From assembly GCF_947500705.1 (NCBI RefSeq), contig NZ_CANMSY010000011.1, forward strand, positions 62,001-126,000: DNA of 64,000 bases, written 5' to 3'. Origin of the DNA: an uncultured Brachybacterium sp. Lineage in GTDB: Bacteria; Actinomycetota; Actinomycetes; Actinomycetales; Dermabacteraceae. The position numbers and the translations under genes are program-made. The notes beneath the pieces are model-generated. The model was not told where the DNA came from. It worked only from the letters and a program-made list of their open reading frames with translations, and ran no database searches. Of the stretch, positions 47,582 to 54,967 are shown in pieces (position 1 is the stretch's first letter; each line of letters begins with the position of its first letter).

Positions 47582-48423
47582 ACCGTGATGGGGTGAACTC
47601 AGACGACGAGGGCGTGCTGGATGACGCCGTGCTGGATGGCGCTGTTGGTGGGGCGCTGCTGACCGCTCCCTGGCCGGTGGTCCTTGTCCACGGCACCCGC
47701 ACGTCGCGCAGCCAGTGGGATCTCCAGCTGCCCTCCCTGCGCGCTGCGGGGCATCAGGTGGACACCCCGGACCTGCCCGGGCACGGCACTCGCCGCGGTG
47801 AGCCGTTCACGCTCGGATACGCGATGGCAGCGATCCAGGAGGCGGTCCTCCACAGCCATGAGCATTCCGGTGAGCGCGTGCACCTGGTGGGCAGCTCCCT
47901 CGGCGGCATGCTCGCGATCCACGCGGCCGCGAACCTCTCCGCCGTCCCCGGAGCGCTCGGCTCGCTCACCGCGTGCGGGGCGGCGCTCCAGCCGGGCCCG
48001 CGCGGAGCCCGCCTGTACGGGGCCCTGATCCGGGGCACGGATCTCGTGCCGGGAATGCGCACCGGCCTGCACGGTCACCCCTTCACCTGGATACTCGGGC
48101 AGGACGGGACTCGCGCCTACCTGCGCGGGGGCCGTGCAGACGGCTCCGTGGTCGCCCCCGCCTTCGCCGCTGTCGCCTCCTTGGATCTGCATGAGGATCT
48201 GCGCCGGATCGATGCTCCGGTCACCTTCCTGCACGGTCGGGGCGATCACCTGCGCGCGCATGAGCGGAGCCTCGCCGCCGCCGCCCCGCAGGGTCGCCTG
48301 GAGGTGCTTCCCTACGGCGATCACATGGTGAACCTCAAGATGCCCGGCCGCTTCACCGCTGATCTGCTGCGAGTCCTCGCCCGCGCCCAGCGGGAGCAGA
48401 GAGTACCGGCCGACGGGTCGTAG
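47578..48423 (+). CDS. Alpha/beta hydrolase, second of a tandem pair
   Basis: A protein of 281 residues, clearly paralogous to the preceding gene: HGTRTSRSQW matches HAIRSSRTMW, PDLPGHGTRR matches PDLPGHGRRR, nucleophile GSSLGGML, Asp in HGRGDHL and His in YGDHMVNL. About 30 extra N-terminal residues repeat a DDAVLDGAV-like pattern. GTG start overlaps the upstream stop. Its own stop TAG forms the first three bases of the next gene's -10 hexamer. Confidence 0.85.
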   Translation: MNRDGVNSDDEGVLDDAVLDGAVGGALLTAPWPVVLVHGTRTSRSQWDLQLPSLRAAGHQVDTPDLPGHGTRRGEPFTLGYAMAAIQEAVLHSHEHSGERVHLVGSSLGGMLAIHAAANLSAVPGALGSLTACGAALQPGPRGARLYGALIRGTDLVPGMRTGLHGHPFTWILGQDGTRAYLRGGRADGSVVAPAFAAVASLDLHEDLRRIDAPVTFLHGRGDHLRAHERSLAAAAPQGRLEVLPYGDHMVNLKMPGRFTADLLRVLARAQREQRVPADGS

Positions 48424-48432
48424 GCTGGGGGG
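48421..48432 (+). promoter_or_regulatory. Leaderless -10 overlapping a stop codon
   Basis: TAGGCT, of which TAG is the hydrolase stop, then six G and ATG at 48433. Confidence 0.5.
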
Positions 48433-48978
48433 ATGCACACCACCCCCCTGCGCGTCGGCTTCGTGCCCGGCGTCGAACCCGATCGTTTCCTGCGCCGCTG
48501 GAAGTCCGGCCACCGGGACGCCTGGCTCGAGCTGATCCCCGTCCCGCTCTCGCGCCAGCACGCGGCGCTCACGGCAGGGGAGGTCGACATGTGCTTCGTG
48601 CGCCTGCCGCTGGTGGCCGAGGAGCTGCACCTGGTGTCGCTGTGGGAGGAGCGGGCCGCGATCATGGTGAGCAGCGACAATGAGCTCAGCCTGCTGGACG
48701 AGGTCGGCGAGGAGGACCTGGTGGGGGAGACCGAGATTCGTTCCACCCACCTCGACGACGCGGCAGACCGGATCGCGGTCGTCGCCGCCGGTGTCGGCTT
48801 CACCCGCGTCCCCCTCTCGCTCGCCCGCCTCCACCACCGCAAGGATGCCGTCTCCCGGCCGCTGCGGGATGCCGAACCCTCACGCATCGCCCTGGCCTGG
48901 CCGCGCGCGGCGGATGATCCGGTGCGCCAGGAGTTCGTCGGCGTGGTCCGCGGCCGCACCTCACGCTCCAGTCGCTGA
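48433..48978 (+). CDS. Stand-alone LysR-type effector-binding domain
   Basis: A protein of 181 residues matching only the substrate-binding half of LysR regulators: LRVGFVPGVEPDRFLRRW, LTAGEVDMCFVRLPLVAEEL, then VVAAGVGFTRVPLSLARLHH and IALAWPRAADDPVRQEFV. There is no helix-turn-helix and no room for one upstream, because the preceding hydrolase gene ends inside its promoter. Such free domains occur in actinobacteria with unknown roles; ligand sensing by partnership with another protein is possible. Confidence 0.75.
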   Translation: MHTTPLRVGFVPGVEPDRFLRRWKSGHRDAWLELIPVPLSRQHAALTAGEVDMCFVRLPLVAEELHLVSLWEERAAIMVSSDNELSLLDEVGEEDLVGETEIRSTHLDDAADRIAVVAAGVGFTRVPLSLARLHHRKDAVSRPLRDAEPSRIALAWPRAADDPVRQEFVGVVRGRTSRSSR

Positions 48979-49010
48979 GCGCGCGAGCCCGCCCCACGGA
49001 CCTGCACGAC

Positions 49011-49088
49011 GATCGATCCCTGAAATCAATTCCGGCGATCGAACCCTGTGATCGATTCCCACGATCGAGCTCGATGAACGAACCCTCC
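49011..49088. repeat. 13-bp tandem-repeat array upstream of luxS
   Basis: Six consecutive 13-mers with consensus near GATCGAWCCCTGN: GATCGATCCCTGA, AATCAATTCCGGC, GATCGAACCCTGT, GATCGATTCCCAC, GATCGAGCTCGAT, GAACGAACCCTCC; a seventh is barely recognisable. It ends 14 bp before the luxS ribosome-binding site. Confidence 0.85.
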
Positions 49089-49116
49089 GAACCAGACTCA
49101 CCAAGGAGCATCACCG

Positions 49117-49590
49117 ATGACCGAGCAGCCCCGCATGAACGTCGAGAGCTTCAATCTCGACCACCGCACCGTCGCCGCGCCCTACCTCCGCATCGCGGAC
49201 CGCAAGGAGCTGCCCGGCGGTGACGTGCTGACGAAGCTCGACGTGCGCTTCACCCAGCCCAATGTCGCCCACCTCGAGTCCGAGACGGTCCATTCGCTCG
49301 AGCACATGATGGCCGAGCACATGCGCAACCACTCCGCCGACGTCCTGGACGTCTCCCCGATGGGCTGCCGCACCGGCTTCTACGTGCTGCTGGTGGGCGA
49401 TCACTCGACCGAGGGCTTCGCCCCGGTCCTCGAGGCCACGCTGCAGGACCTGCTCACGGCGAGCGAGGTGCCCGCCGCCAATGAGGTCCAGTGCGGCTGG
49501 GGCGCCCACCACGACCTCGAGGGTGCGCAGGCCGCGGCCCGCGCGTTCCTCGACCAGCGGGCCGAGTGGGCTCAGATCACGGCGAGCTGA
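49117..49590 (+). CDS. luxS: S-ribosylhomocysteine lyase LuxS
   Basis: Cleaves S-ribosylhomocysteine to homocysteine and DPD, the precursor of autoinducer-2. The 157 residues are the standard length: metal ligands in HSLEHMMAEHMRN (two His) and the Cys in CGWGAHHDLEGA, plus FNLDHRTVAAPYLR at the start. AAGGAG lies 8 bp before the ATG. pfs/mtnN and metE are not adjacent. It follows the stand-alone LysR effector domain by 138 bp, most of it repeat array, and its 3' end overlaps malQ. Confidence 0.96.
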   Translation: MTEQPRMNVESFNLDHRTVAAPYLRIADRKELPGGDVLTKLDVRFTQPNVAHLESETVHSLEHMMAEHMRNHSADVLDVSPMGCRTGFYVLLVGDHSTEGFAPVLEATLQDLLTASEVPAANEVQCGWGAHHDLEGAQAAARAFLDQRAEWAQITAS

Positions 49591-51700
49591 TGCCCTCGCG
49601 CACCGCCGCCAGCAGGCGCGCGGTGCGCTCGTCGGTCGCGATGTCGTCGATCGACACCGGGGCGCCGCCCGCGTCCGCCAGCGGGATCCGCCAGTTCGGG
49701 TACTCCTCGTCGGTGCCCGGCTGGTTCTGGATCCGTCGCTCGCCCACGCAGTCCACGAGCGAGACTCCCAGCAGCATGGAGGGGGTCCGCGCCAGATGTC
49801 GGTGCAGGGCCAGCACGGTCTGCTCGATATCCGCGCCCTCTTCGAGCAGTCCTTCGCCGCGGAGCACGTCGAGTACCTGTTCGCGACCTGTGGCGTCGGC
49901 CTCGAGCTCCTCGGGCAGATCCCGCTCGAGCAGTCCCAGCTCATGGCGCAGCGCGACGTGGTCGCCCGCCAGATAGCCGGCCGTGGGCGGCAGGTCGTGG
50001 GTGTTCACCGAAGCCATGCACAGGGTCCGGTAGTCCTCGGCGCGCAGCGGGCGGCCCTCGCCGTCGTACTCGAACCAGAGGATCGAGGTGCCCAGGATCC
50101 CGCGGTCCACGAGGTAGTCCCGCACCCACGGTTCGAAGGTGCCGAGGTCCTCGCCGACCACGAGGGTGCCCGAGCGCTGCGCCTCCAGGATGAGGATCCC
50201 GATCATCGCCTCATGGTCGTAGGAGACATAGGCGCCGTCGGCCGCCTCATGGCCCTCGGGGATCCACCACAGCCGGAACAGCCCGAGCACATGGTCGATC
50301 CGCAGCGCTCCGGCGTGGCGCATCAGGGTGCGCAGCATGTCCCGCCACGGCCGATAGGCGGCGTCCCGCAGCCGCTCGGGATGCCAGGGCGGCTGATGCC
50401 AGTTCTGACCCTGCTGGTTGTACTGATCGGCTGGGGCGCCCACGCCGACGCCGCCGGCGAGCACCTCGCGCAGGCGCCAGGAGTCCGCGCCGATCTGCTC
50501 GACCCCGACGGCGAGGTCGTGCATGATCCCGATCCGCATCCCGGCGTCGCGAGCCGCGCCCTGCGCGGCGCTCATCTGCTCGTCCAGCAGCCATTGCGTC
50601 CAGATATGGAAGTCGATCCTCTCGGACAGCTCGAACCGGGCCTGCTCGAGGGTGGCCTCATCGAGGTTCTGCAGGCGGGCCTCGTCGGCCGTGCCGCGCA
50701 CCGACTCCGCGATCGCGGACCACAGCGCGAAATCCTCCAGCCCCTGCCCCTCACGGGCGCGGTAGGCGTCCAGGAGCGCCTGGCGCCCCGCGGTCAGCGG
50801 TACCGCGAACAGCTCCTCGAGAGCCTGCAGCTTCGCCGCCAGCACGTCGTTGCGTTCGAGGCGGTCCACGCGGTCGTTCCAGCTGGACACCTCCTCGCGC
50901 AGGAGGCGCACCCGCTGACGGGCGAAGTCGGAGAGCTCCCGGTGCTCGGGAACGTCCTCGATGCGCAGGTACAGCGCACTGGTGAAGCGCCGGCTGACCG
51001 GCAGATAGGGGGAGGGCTCGACCGGCGGGGTCGGGTAGGAGGCGTGGAGCGGATTGATCAGCAGGAAGTCCGCGCCATGGCGGGCGCCGCTGATCGCGGC
51101 GAGATCTCGCATATCCGCGAGATCGCCGATGCCCCAGGATCGCTCCGAGCGCACCGAGTACAGCTGGGCCTGGATCCCGAAGGCGCGCCGGGAGGCGAAT
51201 TCCGCGTGGACGGTCAGCCGAGCGGGCGTGATCACGAGGTCCGCCTCGACCGGACCCTGGGCCGTCTCGGCGACCAGGCGATGCCAGCCCAGCGGGAGCC
51301 CGAGCGGGACGTGGAAGCGCGCGCGACCCCGCAGCGTCCCGTCGAGATCGAAGGGCGGGGTGTTGTCCTCCGCCTGGTCGAGGTCGCGGCGGCCGCCGTC
51401 CTCGAGCCGCACGTGCAGCCTCGCCGCGGTGCCATGGTCGACATGGACGGGCACCGTGGTGGCGCGGTCCTCGCGCAGCACGGTCACCGGGGGGAGCGTG
51501 CGCGTCCAGGGGGCACGCTCGCGTTCACGCCGCACGGACGCGATGTCCTCCTCGGAGGTCGCGGGCGCGCCGAGCGCGGCGAGGATCGCGTGCAGGGTGT
51601 CGTCGGCGACGTCCTTGAGGGTGCCGTCCCAGCCCCAGTACTGGGTGCTGACACCGAGGTCGCGGGCAAGATCACGCAGCGCTGAGGAATCTGGGGCCAT
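49577..51700 (-). CDS. malQ: 4-alpha-glucanotransferase (amylomaltase, GH77)
   Basis: Transfers alpha-1,4-glucan chains in maltodextrin/glycogen metabolism. The 707 residues have an N-terminal beta-domain extension (to about 160), as in actinobacterial and E. coli-type MalQ, and the GH77 catalytic residues: nucleophile Asp in RIDHVLGLFRLWWIP, Glu in VVGEDLGTF and Asp in SVNTHDLPPTAGYL. ATG at 51700 is leaderless by position. Its 3' end overlaps the convergent luxS by 14 bp. Confidence 0.95.
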   Translation of the reverse strand: MAPDSSALRDLARDLGVSTQYWGWDGTLKDVADDTLHAILAALGAPATSEEDIASVRRERERAPWTRTLPPVTVLREDRATTVPVHVDHGTAARLHVRLEDGGRRDLDQAEDNTPPFDLDGTLRGRARFHVPLGLPLGWHRLVAETAQGPVEADLVITPARLTVHAEFASRRAFGIQAQLYSVRSERSWGIGDLADMRDLAAISGARHGADFLLINPLHASYPTPPVEPSPYLPVSRRFTSALYLRIEDVPEHRELSDFARQRVRLLREEVSSWNDRVDRLERNDVLAAKLQALEELFAVPLTAGRQALLDAYRAREGQGLEDFALWSAIAESVRGTADEARLQNLDEATLEQARFELSERIDFHIWTQWLLDEQMSAAQGAARDAGMRIGIMHDLAVGVEQIGADSWRLREVLAGGVGVGAPADQYNQQGQNWHQPPWHPERLRDAAYRPWRDMLRTLMRHAGALRIDHVLGLFRLWWIPEGHEAADGAYVSYDHEAMIGILILEAQRSGTLVVGEDLGTFEPWVRDYLVDRGILGTSILWFEYDGEGRPLRAEDYRTLCMASVNTHDLPPTAGYLAGDHVALRHELGLLERDLPEELEADATGREQVLDVLRGEGLLEEGADIEQTVLALHRHLARTPSMLLGVSLVDCVGERRIQNQPGTDEEYPNWRIPLADAGGAPVSIDDIATDERTARLLAAVREGISSP

Positions 51701-51712
51701 GGGGTAATCGTA
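51701..51712 (-). promoter_or_regulatory. Leaderless -10 of malQ
   Basis: On the minus strand TACGAT, TACCCC, ATG. It lies 33 bp after the pmt stop, so malQ need not depend on pmt transcription. Confidence 0.5.
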
Positions 51713-51745
51713 GCCGCCGGAACAGCCGGGACAGACCGGGTCGGC

Positions 51746-53347
51746 TCAGGTCCAGGACGGCAGCCACATGCGGTACCTCCATTGCTCGACGTCGAGCACC
51801 TGGCCCGTCCACACCGGCCAGAAGAACGCGGAGACCAGGACGATCAGCACCAGCAGCGAGCCGATGAACAGACCACCGGCCAGCCGACGTTCCCTGTCCG
51901 CGCCGGCGGGACCGATCACCAGCGTCATCACATAGGCCAGGCACAGGATCAGCCAGGGCGAGAACGCCACCGCGTAGAAGGTGAAGATCGTGCGGTCGGC
52001 GTACAGCAGCCACGGGAGGTAGCCCGCGACGAGCCCTGACAGCGCCGCCCAGCCTCGTCCGTCCCGGAAGACCACCGCGATCACGAGCGTCACCAGGACC
52101 GCCAGCGTCCCCAGCCACCAGATCAGCGGATTGCCGACCGAGAGGATGTGCGCGCCGCACTTGGCGACCTCGCAGCCCTGCTCCCCGTACTCGTAGGAGC
52201 GGTAGTAGAAGTTCGTGGGACGCAGCTGCAGCAGCCAGCCCGCCGGGTGCGCTTCGTAGGGATGCTCTGAATCCAGACCCACATGGAAGGAGTAGGCCTG
52301 GCGGTGGTAGAGCCACAGCGACAGCAGCGAGTCGAGCACCCCGTTGCCGGTGGCCACATCCTGTTCAGCCGCGAAATGGCGGTTGTAGCCGACCGAGGAG
52401 GCGAACCAGCCCGCGAACGACGCCACATAGGTGACCAGCGCCGTGCCGACGATCGCGAAGAAGGCGGGCACGGCATCCCGGACCAGGCCGCCCAGCAACC
52501 AGTCGCGCTGGGCGATGGTGCGGCGCGCCCACCAGTCCCACAGCACCGTCATGATCCCGAAGACCGCGACGAAGTACAGCCCGGACCACTTCACCGAGCA
52601 GGCCATCCCCAGCAGCAGTCCGGCCAGCAGGCGCCAGGGTCGGATCCCGCCCGAGACACCGAGCCGCGGGACGCTCTCGGCACCGGTGTGCAGCGCCGCG
52701 GAGGCCAGTGCGAGGCGCTCGCGGAAGCGGTCGCGATCGATCAGCAGCGCACCGAAGGCCGCGAGCGCGAAGAACATCATGAAGGGGTCCAGCAGGCTGG
52801 TGCGGGAGTGGACCAGGGACACCCCGTCGATCGCCAGCAGCAGGCCCGCGATCAGACCCGCGGTGGTCGAGCGGAACAGCCGACGACCGATCCGCGCCAG
52901 CAGCAGCACCGCGATCGAACCCAGCAGCGCCGAGGAGATCCGCCAGCCCCAGGGATTGTCCGCACCCAGCAGCAGCATTCCGCCGCCGATCAGCCACTTG
53001 CCCAGCGGAGGATGGACCACGTACGCGCCCTCGGGCTCGTAGGAATCCACATCCCCGGTTTCGAACACCGGGTCCGGCTCCTCGGGCCAGGACATCTCCA
53101 CGCCCTCCTGGGTGATGGCGTAGCCGTCCTTGACGTAGTACGTCTCGTCGAAGATCAGCTCCTCGACGGATCCCAGGCCCCACAGGCGCAGCACCAGTGC
53201 CAGCCCGAACACGGCCATCGCCCCCGCCCATGCCATCCGGGACAGAGGCAGGTCGAAGGTCTTCAGCCGCCGACGGTAGGAGACCAGCAGCGCCCCCGGC
53301 TCGTCCTCGACGCGGGCGCGGTGGGTGGCTTCCTCCTCCGTGTGCAC
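51746..53347 (-). CDS. pmt: Protein O-mannosyltransferase (PMT family)
   Basis: A polytopic membrane enzyme that transfers mannose from polyprenyl-phosphate-mannose to secreted proteins. The 533 residues have about ten TM helices, the catalytic acidic motif IFDETYYVKDGY in the first outer loop, HPPLGKWLIG, and SLLDPFMMFF. Start: GTG at 53347 is chosen because TAGCAT lies 6 nt before it; GTG at 53353 would add two residues. It is divergent from rsmI, exactly as in M. tuberculosis (Rv1002c/Rv1003). Confidence 0.92.
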   Translation of the reverse strand: MHTEEEATHRARVEDEPGALLVSYRRRLKTFDLPLSRMAWAGAMAVFGLALVLRLWGLGSVEELIFDETYYVKDGYAITQEGVEMSWPEEPDPVFETGDVDSYEPEGAYVVHPPLGKWLIGGGMLLLGADNPWGWRISSALLGSIAVLLLARIGRRLFRSTTAGLIAGLLLAIDGVSLVHSRTSLLDPFMMFFALAAFGALLIDRDRFRERLALASAALHTGAESVPRLGVSGGIRPWRLLAGLLLGMACSVKWSGLYFVAVFGIMTVLWDWWARRTIAQRDWLLGGLVRDAVPAFFAIVGTALVTYVASFAGWFASSVGYNRHFAAEQDVATGNGVLDSLLSLWLYHRQAYSFHVGLDSEHPYEAHPAGWLLQLRPTNFYYRSYEYGEQGCEVAKCGAHILSVGNPLIWWLGTLAVLVTLVIAVVFRDGRGWAALSGLVAGYLPWLLYADRTIFTFYAVAFSPWLILCLAYVMTLVIGPAGADRERRLAGGLFIGSLLVLIVLVSAFFWPVWTGQVLDVEQWRYRMWLPSWT

Positions 53348-53359
53348 CCGCACATGCTA
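53348..53359 (-). promoter_or_regulatory. Leaderless -10 of pmt
   Basis: On the minus strand TAGCAT, GTGCGG, GTG. The six spacer bases contain the alternative GTG. Confidence 0.45.
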
Positions 53360-53444
53360 GGACATCGCCCGCCGGGAGCAGCGGGGCGCGCGTGGCGAGG
53401 TGGAGCGCGCGTGCCGCGGTGGTTACCCCGAGCCTCTGGCTGGC

Positions 53445-53456
53445 TAGCATGGCCAG
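53445..53456 (+). promoter_or_regulatory. Leaderless -10 of rsmI
   Basis: TAGCAT, GGCCAG, ATG at 53457. Confidence 0.55.
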
Positions 53457-54299
53457 ATGCTCGAACCCGGAGTCCTCACCCTCGCCGCCACCCCGATCGG
53501 CAATCCGCTGGATGCCTCGGTGCGCCTGATGCGTGCGCTGGGGGAGGCGGATCTGATCGCCGCGGAGGACACCAGGCGGCTGGCCCGCCTGGTGCGTGAT
53601 CTCGAGGTGGAGACCAGCGGACGGATCCTCTCGTACCACGAGCACAACGAGGCAGAACGCACGGGCGTGCTGCTCGAGGCGCTCGCGGATGGTCAGCGGG
53701 TGCTGATCGTCACCGATGCCGGGATGCCTGTGGTCTCCGACCCCGGTTTCGCTGCGGTGCGGGCGGCCGCCGAGGCCGGCTTCCGCGTCACCGTGATCCC
53801 CGGTCCCTCGGCGGTGCTGACCGCGCTGGCCGCGTCCGGCATCGCCCCGGATCACTTCACCTTCGAGGGCTTCCCTCCCCGGCGCGAGGGCCGCAAGGCC
53901 ACTGCGCTGGAACCGCTCGCGGCCGAGCAGCGCACCATGGTCTTCTTCGAGTCGCCGCGCCGCACCGCCGCCACACTGGCCGCGATGGTCGAGGCCTTCG
54001 GGGCCGACCGCCGCGCCGCCGTCGCCCGTGAGCTGACCAAGACCCACGAGGAGATCGTGCGCGGCACACTGGCCGAGCTCGCGGCCTGGGCCGCCGACGG
54101 CGAGGTGCTCGGCGAGGTCGTGCTCGTGGTGGCAGGAGCGGAGCCCGCCGTCGCCACTGCGGAGAGCCTCGTGCAGCAGGTGCTGGCCAGGGCAGCGGCG
54201 GGGGAGCGGCTCAAGGACGCGGCAAAGGAGCTCGCCCGGTCGCATCCCGGGGTCGGCGCGAGCGAGCTCTACGACCTCGCGCTGAAGCAGCGCACCTGA
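53457..54299 (+). CDS. rsmI: 16S rRNA 2'-O-ribose C1402 methyltransferase RsmI
   Basis: Methylates C1402 in the decoding centre of 16S rRNA. The 280 residues show LATPIGNPLDASVR, AAEDTRRLARL, SYHEHNEAERTG, VSDPGFAAVRAA and GPSAVLTALAASG, the tetrapyrrole-methylase-fold pattern of the family. rsmA two genes later acts on the same subunit. In M. tuberculosis metS lies between this point and tatD; here it is replaced by rpmF on the other strand. Confidence 0.95.
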   Translation: MLEPGVLTLAATPIGNPLDASVRLMRALGEADLIAAEDTRRLARLVRDLEVETSGRILSYHEHNEAERTGVLLEALADGQRVLIVTDAGMPVVSDPGFAAVRAAAEAGFRVTVIPGPSAVLTALAASGIAPDHFTFEGFPPRREGRKATALEPLAAEQRTMVFFESPRRTAATLAAMVEAFGADRRAAVARELTKTHEEIVRGTLAELAAWAADGEVLGEVVLVVAGAEPAVATAESLVQQVLARAAAGERLKDAAKELARSHPGVGASELYDLALKQRT

Positions 54300-54360
54300 G
54301 GGTGCACTGCGGAGGCGCTGCGGCTGGAGCGGCGCGGCTCGCGCCCTTCCACCGCACATG

Positions 54361-54398
54361 ACGACGCCCCCGCCAGCAGCTGCTGTCGGGGGCGTCGT
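54361..54398. terminator. Bidirectional terminator rsmI / rpmF
   Basis: A 12-bp outer stem (ACGACGCCCCCG) and an inner palindrome CAGCAGCTGCTG form one long hairpin between the two convergent genes. Confidence 0.85.
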
Positions 54399-54453
54399 CG
54401 GTGATCTCGGTGGCGCGGGCCGGGCCCGCACCGGAATCACTCCAGGATCGAGA

Positions 54454-54624
54454 TCAGTCCTCGATCTGGAGGAGGCCGCGCTGGTACGCCTTTGCGAGGC
54501 GACGCGGCACGGAAGCGGTGCGGCCACGCACCGTCACCTGCACGAGGTCGGCGTTGTTGGCCTTCCACTGCGAGCGGCGGGAGTGCGTGCGCGCACGGGA
54601 CATCTTGAACTTGGGCACTGCCAT
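54454..54624 (-). CDS. rpmF: 50S ribosomal protein bL32, zinc-free type
   Basis: A protein of 56 residues starting [20 protein letters not shown], the conserved L32 opening. The zinc-ribbon cysteines found in C+ L32 proteins are absent: the second half ([20 protein letters not shown]) contains no Cys. In many actinobacteria such C- copies accompany a C+ copy and are made under zinc shortage through Zur; whether another copy exists here is not known, and I see no clear Zur box. AAGGAG precedes the ATG. Confidence 0.93.
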   Translation of the reverse strand: MAVPKFKMSRARTHSRRSQWKANNADLVQVTVRGRTASVPRRLAKAYQRGLLQIED

Positions 54625-54967
54625 GGGATGCTCCTTGACGGTCCGGAGGGTGAACTGGCGTTGACGTCCGTCCCGAGCAGCGACCCGAACCCGGTCCATG
54701 AGGAATCGGGGCGCTCGGGTGCACGAAAGGACGCACAACGACGACTCATCTTGCCACATCGTGGCGGTCACCGCTCGCTCCGAACCCGTGAGCTAGCGCA
54801 CCGGAAGGGTGGATGCGTTGCATCTCACGACGCGCGGGCGTCAGGTCTCCCTCGGGGTCATTCGCCGCACCGCACTTCGAGGCGACCGGGCACAGTCCGG
54901 TCACGCTCTCAGCCCAGGGGCGGCCCCGATGGTCCAGGGCGGTCGCCGTCCCTCCTACCATGGTCGC
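54625..54967. other. Divergent intergenic region rpmF / tatD
   Basis: These 343 bp contain the rpmF ribosome-binding site (GGAG), a possible rpmF -10 (CAAGAT on the minus strand near 54750, implying a leader over 100 nt), a small inverted repeat GATGC-GTT-GCATC (54812-54824) and the tatD promoter. No conserved coding sequence is seen. Confidence 0.5.
54956..54967 (+). promoter_or_regulatory. Leaderless -10 of tatD
   Basis: TACCAT, GGTCGC, ATG at 54968. Confidence 0.55.

Noticed and set aside
49011-49088. CRISPR array or plasmid-type iterons
   Set aside because: Units abut without spacers, are only 13 bp, and no cas or replication-initiator gene is near.
54812-54824. GATGC-GTT-GCATC as a Zur operator for rpmF
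   Set aside because: The inverted repeat is short and GC-balanced and does not resemble the AT-rich Zur palindromes known to me.
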